From Boswellia sacra (taxonomy: Eukaryota > Streptophyta > Magnoliopsida > Sapindales > Burseraceae), in NCBI GenBank assembly GCA_013180625.2, contig SNVD02004565.1, positions 248,001-312,000 on the forward strand: 64,000 nt of DNA, given 5' to 3'. Of this stretch, positions 24,587 to 32,861 are shown in pieces. The first letter of the stretch is position 1. Each line of letters starts with the position of its first letter. The notes beneath the pieces are model-generated. The model ran no database searches. It worked only from the letters and a program-made list of their open reading frames with translations, and had not been told where the DNA came from. Both the position numbers and the translations under genes were made by a program.

Positions 24587-25198
24587 TGCTGATGCACGAT
24601 TTTCGGACGGCCGGGAAGTGGGTCGGAGCTCGAGTCATACGTCGGGTCCAGTCCTGCGAGCACAGAAAAATAGTCAGGGGTGCCGGCGGTGGTGCCGGTG
24701 AGAACCCTCCGACGCTCAAGTCAGTTTTCGGCACTCCGGAATTTTCTGGGAGAATTTCCTAGAGAGAGAAGCTCTCAAAAGTAAAGGAAATCTAGAGAGA
24801 GAATAACTTCAGAAAAGTGTGAATACCTTGAGTAATAATTCGAAGGGTTTATATAGGAGTCTAGGATGGGTCATTGTGAGACCCAGATAATGGGCTACAG
24901 TAATGGGCTTACTGAATTAAAAGTAATTGAGACTGGGTCATTGTGGGACCCAGATAATGGGCCCAAATAGTGGGCTTCAGTAATGGGCTTACTGAATTAA
25001 AAGTAATTGAGACTGGGTCATTGTGGGACCCAGATAATGGGCCCAAATTAGTGGCCTTCAGTAATGGACTTACTGAATTAAAAGTAATTGAGACTGGGTC
25101 ATTGTAGGACCCAGATAATGGGCCCAAATTAGTGGGCTTCAGTAATGGGCTTACTGAATGAAAAATAATTGAGACCCAATATTGTTATGGCCATAACA
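24587..25198 (-). repeat. 3' LTR of the outer retrotransposon
   Basis: Pairs with 31739-32363. Differences are mainly C/T and G/A transitions plus a 12-bp indel in a GGTGCCGGCGGT repeat, roughly 3-5% by eye. Carries four 81-bp tandem units (24868 to about 25177) built on GGGTCATTGTGGGACCCAGA, and a minus-strand TATA (CCTATATAAACCC) at 24845-24857. Confidence 0.9.
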
Positions 25199-25439
25199 GT
25201 AGTTCCCTCATGCCCAAGTCGACTATCGGGTCGACGTAGGGACTATTTAGCTATTCTGGGCTGTAGATTAAATGTATTAGGAGACCGGCCCAAAGATGTA
25301 AATTTTTCTTTTTAATCAATGCAAAAATTCTGTGCGAATTATGCCCTATGTGTGTGTATGCGATTGTGTGAGAAAGAAGAAGAAATATGAATGCGTGTTC
25401 GGGCGTGACGGAGGGAAGAAACAATGGGTGTGTGAAGTG

Positions 25440-26060
25440 CGCAGCAAGCCCGCGTGGGCGAGCTGCTACGCACGCAGGAACGAGCAGGCCACAGCGCGCG
25501 GGGGAGCAAGCCACAGCGTGCGGGCGAACATGCCACGGCGCGAGGGCGAGCAAGCCCCAGCGAGCGGGCTGGCATGCCTCAGCGTGCGAGCTGGCATGCC
25601 ACAGCGCGCGGGCGAGCAAGCCCCAGCGAGCGGGCTAGCATGCCACAGCGCGCGGGCTAGCAGGCCCCAGCGCGCGGGCTAGCAGGCCTCAACGCAATCC
25701 TGGGCGCGCGGGCGATCTCCTGCATTGCCCTGCGCACGCGGGCGAGCTCCGGCGATGCCCAGCGGGCACGGGCGAGCTGCTGCGTCCCCAATGCATGCGC
25801 GGGCGAGCTGCTGCGTCCCCATGTGCGCGCGGGCGAGCTGCTGCGTCCCCATGCGCGCGCGGGCGAGAGAGAGAAGCAGGCGAAGGCTGGTTCTGCGCGG
25901 GTCTCGTAGGGGCGAGCTCGTGGCGCTAGGCGCGCATGGATGAACTTACGGGGCGCTGGGCGCGCTTGGGCAAGTTCGCGGGACGCTGGGCTCGCGGGGG
26001 CGAGCTAGCGGAGCGCTGGGCACGCAAGGGCGAGGCGCTGGGCCTGCTGCCTGCAGCATG
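25440..26060. repeat. GC-rich minisatellite in the retrotransposon 3' region
   Basis: Extremely GC/CpG-rich DNA inside an AT-rich genome. Imperfect 20-35 bp units are built on GCGGGCGAGCAAGCCCCAGC, then on GGCGAGCTGCTGCGTCCCC repeated three times (about 25770-25870). Several frames are open on both strands because of base composition. I do not regard them as genes. Confidence 0.8.
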
Positions 26061-26147
26061 CAGGTTACGTGAGTTTGCAGGGACTCCCTCCGGGAAATTT
26101 GAATAAGCGCGGGGGCATGTCAGCAAATTTCGAAATTTCATTTAATA

Positions 26148-26950
26148 ACTGTGGGGGTGCTTCTGCAAGATTTTAAACCTTAATTTTAATTCGTGGGGGT
26201 GATTCTGCGAATTTTCAAACTTTAATATTTATTTCGCGGGGTGTTTCTGCGAAATTTCAAAACTTGATTTTAATTCGCGGGGGTGATTCCGCGAAATTTC
26301 AAAACTTGATTTTAATTCGCGGGGGTGTTTCAGCGAAATTTCAAACCTTCATTTTTATTCGCGGGGGTGTTTCCGCGAATTTTCAAACTTTTATTTTTTC
26401 TCCGCGTGGATGTTTCCGCGAATTTTCAAACTTTAATTTTAATTCACGAGGGGGTTTCACGAAATTTCAAACTTTGATTTTTATTTCGCGAGGGTGTTTC
26501 TGCGAAATTTTAAACTTCAATTTTTATTTCGCGGGGGTGTTTCCGCAAAATTTCAAACCTTGATTTTTATTTCATGGGGGTTTTTCCGCGAATTTTTAAA
26601 TCTTCATTTTTTATTCGCGGGGGTGTTTCCGCAAACTTTCAAACCTTAATTATTTATTGCGGGGTTGTTTCCGCGAATTTTCAAACTTTATTTTTCCTCT
26701 GCGGGGGTGTTTCCGTGAATTTTCAAACTTTAATAATTTTTTCCTCCGCGGGGGTGTCTCCGCGGATTTTCAAACTTTAATAATTTTTCCTCCGCGGGGG
26801 TGTTTCCACGGATTTTCAAACTTTAATAATTTTTCCTCCGCGGGGGTGTTTCCGCGGACTTTCAAACTTTAATAATTTTTCCTCCGCGGGGGTGTTTCCG
26901 CGGATTTTCAGACTTTTATTTTTCTCCGTGGGGGTGTTTCTGCGGACTTT
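26148..26950. repeat. About 19-copy tandem array with an internal hairpin in each unit
   Basis: Units of about 40-47 bp: CGCGGGGGTGTTTCCGCG followed by AATTTTCAAACTTTAAT and a short T-rich tail. Within each unit CGCGG and CCGCG are inverted around GGGTGTTT, so every repeat can fold into a small GC stem-loop on an AT-rich spacer. The right-hand copies are the most regular and the left-hand ones more diverged. It lies between the lost pol region and the 3' LTR. Confidence 0.9.
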
Positions 26951-27019
26951 TAATACAATCCCCTCAGCATTTTTTTGTTCTTTCACCTCTTCTCTCCCTC
27001 AGTAGACTTGGTTTGATGA

Positions 27020-27313
27020 CTAACGACCCCTCTTTGACTGTGCAGATTGCTAGAGTAAAAACCACTGTGAAAGTGCTAGGGTGCGAGGGGGGGGAGGGAA
27101 TCGAGTCATCAAATTCAGTCTTCCAGGAACACGGATCCGGTGACCAACCGTAAAGAAGTTAATGAGTTTTATCAAAACTTCTTCGGTCCGGATCGGGAGC
27201 TGGGACAGAATTCTGTCAACTATAAGGTGGTAGACACTGGAAGGGATAGCGACTGGTCGTCCTCTGCTACCTCAGATAGTGAACCGCAGGTTGAAAAGTG
27301 GTGGGAGGCCGAC
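27020..27313 (+). other. Coding-like stretch antisense to the outer element
   Basis: On the plus strand, after an acceptor-like TTTGACTGTGCAG (ending 27046), there is coding-like sequence. An open frame from 27140 reads EVNEFYQNFF and later SEPQVEKWWEAD before it is cut by the inserted LTR at 27314. Tat-lineage elements (for example Grande) are known to carry an antisense extra ORF between pol and the 3' LTR, and the position fits. I do not recognise the protein, and chance or captured host sequence remains possible. Confidence 0.35.
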
Positions 27314-28660
27314 TGTTACACCCTTGATTTTCGCACATGGCAGGCATAGCATGCCTTGCGCTATGCCATGGCTTGGAGGGGGCTGCAAGGGTGCATGCCC
27401 ACGAGAAGCACATGGGTGAGTGCTTAAGCAAGGAGTGGAGACGTTGCATGGCGTGATAGAGGCATTGATGCGCGAGGGGAAGCACAAGGCAATGTGAATG
27501 CTAACACAGGGGGATGTGTAGCATAACGAAATAATACGCATGTATGGGTAGCGAGCGTAGTATGGCACGCACATGAGATGGGCGTGGCATAGTGAGATAA
27601 CATGCACGTACGGGTTTCGGGCATGATGTGTGGCGCGCGCATAGAGATGTGCGGGGCACAGTGGTATAACATGCACGCACGGGTTGTGGGCATGATGTGT
27701 GGAGCGCACGCGGGAGTTGGGCGCGACACAACGATGCTACACGCACGTTGGGGGCAACGTAGCGCATGGACACTAGCACATGCATGCATGCAGGGTAGCA
27801 AGCATGCGCACGGGTAGCGCACCACAAAGTGGCGACATGGCGCATGGCAGCGGTTCATGATGCATATGGGCATGTTAGTGAGCTTAAAACATGGCACATA
27901 TCCAAGAGGATTGTGGTTCCTAAAAATAAGGAAGTAATGGGGTGAAAGTTATTTCCTAAGGTGTAGGAAATGTAACTTCCCCACTAACTTAGTGGTTAAG
28001 GGGACTCAACCATGTCCTTGAGAATAGGAATGGTAGTGGGAAGTTACTCGAAGTGGTTACTTCCGGAGTGGGAAGTTACTCGGGGGAGTTACTTCCATGC
28101 CATGATCTTCAATCATGGGTGGTTATACCCATGAGAGGAAGTGGGGAGTTACGGGTAGTTAACTCCCATGATCTCCACTTATGGGGGAGTGGAGGATTAT
28201 GTGGCAGCGTAGGAGCGCGCCACCTAGCCTAGTAGTTGGGGATGTCAACTACATGGAACCTAGCAACCAGGGTTGTTGGTTGGCTATATATATGTACCAA
28301 GATGATGGGCTGGAAATAGGTAGACACTCCAGAGTGAGGTCTCCAGGTAGAACTCTACAGGGGTAGAGAATGACATAAGGGGAAAACACTTAGCGAACAG
28401 AGTAGCTAGTGTGAGTGTCATTGTGAGTGTTTCCAGCACACAATCTTGGGGCGGATTGTATTCTTTTCTTTGAGGCAATAAAAAGAAAAGTTGGAAGTCG
28501 GTGCCTCCGTAAATCCTTTTGTATGTGTTCTCGAAAAATTGTGAGTTGAGTTACGCATGCCTCGGTGAGAACCTCCAAAGCGGTTTATCAAGTAGCTGGC
28601 TAAGTGGGGGCTTAGCGCTATCGCAGGGCAATCCGCATATCAGAAAAAAGTCCTGTGACA
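27314..28660 (+). repeat. LTR of the second (inner) retroelement
   Basis: Starts TGTTACACCC and ends TCCTGTGACA. It is followed two bases later by TGGTATCAGAGC, the initiator-Met tRNA primer-binding site, which fixes this as a 5' LTR on the plus strand. Contains three ~67-69 bp tandem units (about 27532-27735), a TATA at 28285-28294 (TATATATATG) and a polyadenylation-like AATAAA at 28477-28482. No second copy of this LTR exists in the window. Confidence 0.82.
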
Positions 28661-28662
28661 AG

Positions 28663-28674
28663 TGGTATCAGAGC
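28663..28674 (+). other. Primer-binding site, initiator-Met tRNA type
   Basis: TGGTATCAGAGC, complementary to the 3' end of plant initiator tRNA-Met, two bases after the LTR terminus. This is the standard position for minus-strand priming. Confidence 0.9.
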
Positions 28675-28823
28675 CCGGTTATGGCAAGGAGAGCCAAGGT
28701 CAGCTAGGAGGGCCAAGTTGGCGAAGAGGTCTAGTTTGGCTACGAGGGCCAAAGTGGCACTCGAGCGGGCGTTTAAGGTATCTTGCATAACTTGTTTCTA
28801 CCTACTCACATTCTGGTTATCTT

Positions 28824-29867
28824 TTGAGCATAATGTCTGGGGAGACGCTCAAAGATAGATTGGCACAGTTAGAGGCGCTGGTTGGCATACCACAAGCTCA
28901 ACAGGAGGGGAGCTTGATGGAGCAATCGAAGATGCATGGGGCTGAGATTGCAACTTTGCACGGAACATTGGTGGAGTTCATGCGTGAGGTGAACAAGAAA
29001 TTTGGTGCTATTTCGGAGGACATCATTGCCTTGACTGATACGTTTAAGCAAAGCCTCATAGAGATGAAGGATGAACTTAAAGTGATCAAGCGAGAAATGA
29101 GTACTGCATCTGGGACAGTAGGTGCTGTCCATTCGGGAATCAAGGTGCCGGAGCCGAAACCATTTGGCAGAATAAGGGATGCCAAAGAGCTAAAGAATTT
29201 CTTGTGGGATATGGAGCAGTACTTCAAAGCTGCTAGAGTGGCCGAGACTGAGAAAGTAACCATCACTAGCATGTATTTGGTGGGTGATGCGACGCTTTGG
29301 TGGCGCACTCGTATCCAAGAAGATGCCAATGCAGTGAGACCAGCCATTGAGACATGGAAAACACTCAAACGGGAATTGAAGGGTCAATTCCTACCTTGCA
29401 ATGCGGGGTGGCTTACAAGGGAGAGCCTTAGGAAACTCAAGCACACGAGTTCTGTGCAGGAGTACGTAAAGGAATTCAGCTCCTTGATGTTGGACATCAA
29501 GAATATGTCGGATGAAGACAACCTTTTCAACTTTGTGTCGGGATTGCAGCCTTGGGTGCAAACAGAGTTGCGTAGGCAAGGGGTAACGGATTTACCAACT
29601 ACAATTGCTGTTGCGGATGGTTTAATTGACTTCCATTTTGAGGCATTTTCCATGCATGAGAGGAAAAAGCTCGAGGGAAGGAAGAAGGTTGGAGTTTCCA
29701 AGGGGGAGACCATGGAAGCCGAGTCTAGCAAGACCAAACAAGGATATTTACAGCAGGGCAAAAGTAAGCTTACGGGGTGCTTCATTTGTGACGGATCTCA
29801 TAGGGCAAGGGACTGTCCAAGACGGGCTGGGGATGGAGTTTTTTTCTTCAATACAACGTGGGTTTGA
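28824..29867 (+). CDS. gag: Retrotransposon Gag (truncated polyprotein)
   Basis: Capsid/nucleocapsid protein of the inner LTR element, 347 aa. An N-terminal coiled-coil-like region is followed by the Retrotrans_gag domain (FLWDMEQYFKAA, TLWWRTR, LKRELKGQFLP, LRKLKHTSSVQEYVKEF) and one CCHC knuckle (CFICDGSHRARDC). The start codon lies 150 bp after the primer-binding site. Reading stops a few residues after the knuckle, and no protease, RT or integrase follows in any frame. The element is therefore gag-only, as in non-autonomous TR-GAG/LARD-type elements, or a decayed chromovirus-like copy. Confidence 0.85.
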   Translation: MSIMSGETLKDRLAQLEALVGIPQAQQEGSLMEQSKMHGAEIATLHGTLVEFMREVNKKFGAISEDIIALTDTFKQSLIEMKDELKVIKREMSTASGTVGAVHSGIKVPEPKPFGRIRDAKELKNFLWDMEQYFKAARVAETEKVTITSMYLVGDATLWWRTRIQEDANAVRPAIETWKTLKRELKGQFLPCNAGWLTRESLRKLKHTSSVQEYVKEFSSLMLDIKNMSDEDNLFNFVSGLQPWVQTELRRQGVTDLPTTIAVADGLIDFHFEAFSMHERKKLEGRKKVGVSKGETMEAESSKTKQGYLQQGKSKLTGCFICDGSHRARDCPRRAGDGVFFFNTTWV

Positions 29868-31032
29868 TTCCTTATTTGCGTACGGTATCCAATACCGGAT
29901 GGGGAGAATTCGGTAGAGGTGGAGGCTCAAGTGTTGACTAGTGGCAAACATGAGGTGAGGCCATTTCAGTCGACTAGGCAATTGGAGATGGGGTTTGACA
30001 TGGAAATGGAGTCCTTTTTGATGGCACATATGGATCTAGCGGGGTGGTTCGAGGTGTTAGCTGTCAAGGATGCAAATAAGATGCGTCCTGGACTTCCAAA
30101 AACCCTTACCAATTGATTGATATGGGTGATCACTACAGTGAGAGGGCTGATGGTGCGATGACCCCCTGACATCAGTTCCTTACCAGTGGCATATATCCAG
30201 GCTAAGGAGCAGCGGATGGTGAAATGAGCTGCTGAATGAGGTGAATATTCAGCATGGAGAGTTCATTTGGCGTGCTGGTATCATGGGAATGCATTGTAGT
30301 GACAAATGGTGCTTTCATGGGTGAATGCACTAATGAATTGAAGGCACAAGTCTTCAACAACCTGCCCAACGAACTGAGGCAGCAGAGTTGTTATGTGGTG
30401 TCGTATCTTCTAAATCCAGAAGATAGAGAATCGTGGGTGCGGTTCATGAGCAGATTTTCAGTGGCGCTTTTTCAACACCATGGGGGAATGGAGTTGAGTA
30501 GAGACTGCAAATCATCATCAATTTGAGGGCAAATTGTTCGGGGATGATTGCGCTACATGGGGAGAAATCTGCAACAACAGCGTGTGGCCGGAGTCAAATG
30601 AGAGAATTGGGTTCGGGTGATTTGATGCAGCCCATTAGAGTGTAGCAGCGGGGAGAGCAGCTAGCACATTGCATCGAGGCCTAATTCTAAAATGGACAGC
30701 TGGGGTAGTTGTCAATATTATTGTAGTTTTGGGCAAAGCTACAAACTGAGGTTAATCGTGTGAGTTACTAATGCTTTTAGAGACTTAGTTGATTGGGTGG
30801 GCACCAACAAGCCAAGGAGCTCCTCCTGTTTTCGCGAGACAGTAGGATAAGGATGCGGGCGAGATCCTTGATCATTGGAGCTAGGGGAGTTAGAGAAAGG
30901 GAGTATCTAATTCTGAGGCAGTAGCATGTGGGATTACTATTTGGGAGAGGAAGATCACATGATGATGAAAAGTGCGGAGGGCAACAACAACATCCTTCCG
31001 ACGAGGACGTCGGACTCTTCTGGTGGGGGTGG
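29868..31032 (+). other. Non-coding interior and 3' end of the inner element
   Basis: Short broken frames only. Near the end, ACGAGGACGTCGG (31011-31023) and TGGTGGGGGTGG (31021-31032) look like the polypurine tract that normally abuts a 3' LTR of this kind. Here no LTR follows. Instead the sequence passes directly into the minus-strand gag of the outer element. Confidence 0.5.
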
Positions 31033-31040
31033 TTTGTTTT

Positions 31041-31663
31041 TTACTGATAATTACCCCCCGGAGCGTAAGGACCATGATAAGAATAAGCTAACTGATCAAT
31101 ATTACTTCCCCTTGGTATCTGCTCAACGCTTGTATGGCGCTTCTTGTTCAGAGAGTGTCGAAGGTCTACTGCTGCTAACTGTTGTTCAGATATGATATGC
31201 GAGGGAGAGGGAATCTTTGGGCAACCATCCCCTCCTTGAACAATAGGATGGGGAAGATTTGGTTGAATGACCTGATGGTGAGGCAATCCAGTAGTCTGGG
31301 CGACTAGGTCAGGATGCCCACCAACATCCGTCGGGACATTAGGTACTACCATGGCACTCTTGGGTTATTCTCAGCAGCAGCCTGCTGGGCATTTTGTCCA
31401 AATGCTTGGTTGAACATAGTCACCATACGGTTCATTTGTTCACTAAAATTTCGCATGGTATGTTCCATGGTAGTTAATCGATTCATCTTGCCCTTCCTCG
31501 GTCTTCTAAGTGGAAGACGGGGTTGCCTGAGGTTAGGCCCCACCCCACAGGATATCACTAAAGCTCTTCCTGTATCGACTACCCTTCGACGTCGGGGAGG
31601 TGCTTCTACCTCGATTTCTTCGTCAACCTCTAGAGAGGTTGAGTGTTGGGATTCGAGACTCAT
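31041..31663 (-). pseudogene. 5' part of Gag of the outer retrotransposon, broken
   Basis: The minus frame starts 75 bp after the right LTR (MSLESQHSTSLEVDEEIEVE, 31663), has an Arg/Pro-rich stretch (APPRRRRVVDTGRALV), and ends at 31346. A second frame continues from 31352 to 31041 (AYSYHGPYAPGGNYQ), so a frame change falls near 31350. It ends at the chimera junction near 31033. No capsid core or zinc knuckle remains. Confidence 0.6.
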
Positions 31664-31720
31664 GATGTGTTTGAATACGTTTGGATGGGAGCAACAGCTA
31701 AAGAGGCTTGAATTGTCGTT

Positions 31721-31738
31721 CCCACAGACGGCGCCAAC
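31721..31738 (-). other. Primer-binding site of the outer retrotransposon
   Basis: The minus strand reads GTTGGCGCCGTCTGTGGG directly after the 5' LTR. TGGCGCC-type sites are common in plant Ty3/gypsy elements. The priming tRNA was not determined. It fixes the element orientation as minus. Confidence 0.75.
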
Positions 31739-32363
31739 TGTTGATGCACGATTTTCAGACGGCCGGGAAGTGGGTTGGAGCTCGAGTCGTACGTCGAGTC
31801 CAGTCCTGCGAGCACAGAAAAATAGTCAGGGGTGCCGGCGGTAGTGTCGGCGGTGGTGCCGGCGAGAACCCTCCGACGCTCAAGTCAGTTTCCGGCACTC
31901 CGGAATTTTCTGGGAGAATTTCCTAGAGAGAGAAGCTCTCAAAAGTGAAGGAAATTTAGAGAGAGAATAAGTTTAGAAAAGTGTGCATACCTTGAGTAAT
32001 AATTCGGAGGGTTTATATAGGAGTATAGGATGGGTCATTGTGAGACCCAGATAATGGGCTACAGTAATGGGCTTACTGAATTAAAAGTAATTGAGACTGG
32101 GTCATTATGGGACCCAGATAATTGGCCCAAATTAGTGGGCTTCAGTAATGGGCTTACTGAATTAAAAGTAATTGAGACTGGGTCATTGTGGGACCCAGAT
32201 AATGGGCCCAAATTAGTGGACTTCAGTAATGGGCTTACTAAATTAAAAGTAATTGAGACTGGGTCATTGTAGGACCCAGATAATGGGCCCAAATTAGTGG
32301 GCTTCAGTAATGGGCTTACTGAATTAAAAATAATTGAGACCCAATATTGTTATGGCCATAACA
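31739..32363 (-). repeat. 5' LTR of the outer retrotransposon
   Basis: Starts TGTTGATGCACG and ends GGCCATAACA on the plus strand. Carries the same 81-bp tandem units as its partner (from 32034) and a minus-strand TATA (CTATATAAAC, 32011-32020). The 81-bp unit is a multiple of three, so frames stay open through the repeats without being genes. Confidence 0.9.
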
Positions 32364-32368
32364 GTAGG
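32364..32368 (+). repeat. Target-site duplication GTAGG, right copy
   Basis: Identical to 24582-24586. The pair proves that the two outer LTRs inserted together. Confidence 0.85.
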
Positions 32369-32638
32369 ATATATGAGCAATAGATGAGGTAATTATGGGT
32401 TCAAAGTAGAAATTAGAATTTGGTTTTGCAATTTTTGTAGATTAAAAAAAATAAAAGAAAAAGAGTCGCAATCAAATTAATTAGTTTTTGTTTAAAGAAT
32501 ATTTAAGAGCTTTAAAGCACGATATAATATTTTAGTATTATATGTAGAGTTAAAACATGAAAGAAAATAAAATAAAATAAAGATTATTGCTCCTCGCTAA
32601 CTTAGTATTTGACTCTACAAGGGGCCACATTCCAGATA

Positions 32639-32852
32639 GAGTAATGCTACTTATACAAATTATTTATACAAACTCACACATACAAATTGATTTGACATCC
32701 CTATATGATCGTCACATCACCTATGTTAATTAATGTCATTTATTATTAATATATATTTATCAAATCACTATATTTATTTATCAAATCACATAATGCCACG
32801 TCAGTTTGTATAGGTGAGCTTGTATAAGTAGTTTGTAAGAGTAGCATTACTC
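32639..32852. mobile_element. Mutator-type MITE with 9-bp TSD
   Basis: A 214-bp element with terminal inverted repeats GAGTAATGCTAC and GTAGCATTACTC, flanked by perfect 9-bp duplications TTCCAGATA (32630-32638 and 32853-32861). AT-rich interior with no coding capacity. A 9-bp TSD is diagnostic of the Mutator superfamily. Copy number cannot be judged here. Confidence 0.9.
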
Positions 32853-32861
32853 TTCCAGATA

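Larger units (their letters stand above)
24587..32363 (-). mobile_element. LTR retrotransposon (Ty3/gypsy, Tat-like), chimeric interior
   Basis: LTRs of 612 bp (24587-25198) and 625 bp (31739-32363) share TG...CA ends and the 5-bp target-site duplication GTAGG. The element reads right to left. Next to the right LTR, the minus strand has TTGGCGCCGTCTGTGGG, the usual form of a gypsy primer-binding site, and the minus strand enters the left LTR through a purine-rich tract. A gag start survives (31663-31041). Protease, RT, RNase H and integrase are absent. The centre is replaced by an LTR and gag of another element in the opposite orientation (27314 to about 31032). Long tandem repeats near the 3' end resemble the hypervariable 3' UTRs known in the Tat lineage; the lineage call is inferred from that. 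Confidence 0.85.

Noticed and set aside
24909..25127. Open frames repeating GPLSGSYNDPVSITF in the left LTR, and the same in the right LTR
   Set aside because: Product of the 81-bp tandem unit, which is divisible by three; not a gene.
25251..25943. Ala/Arg-rich frames on both strands
   Set aside because: Open only because of the GC-rich minisatellite; multiple frames open at once on both strands.
26264..26872. Frames with repeated GGVSAKFQT-like words
   Set aside because: Translation of the hairpin repeat array; phases change between units and no function is suggested.
26148..26950. CRISPR array
   Set aside because: Unit spacing and sequence are those of a eukaryotic minisatellite with diverged units; spacers are also repeated; plant nuclear context.
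27272..27897. Cys/His-rich minus-strand frames resembling zinc-finger words
   Set aside because: They fall inside the inner LTR repeats (CATGCAC/GTGCATG); three frames are open together and spacing does not fit a zinc finger.
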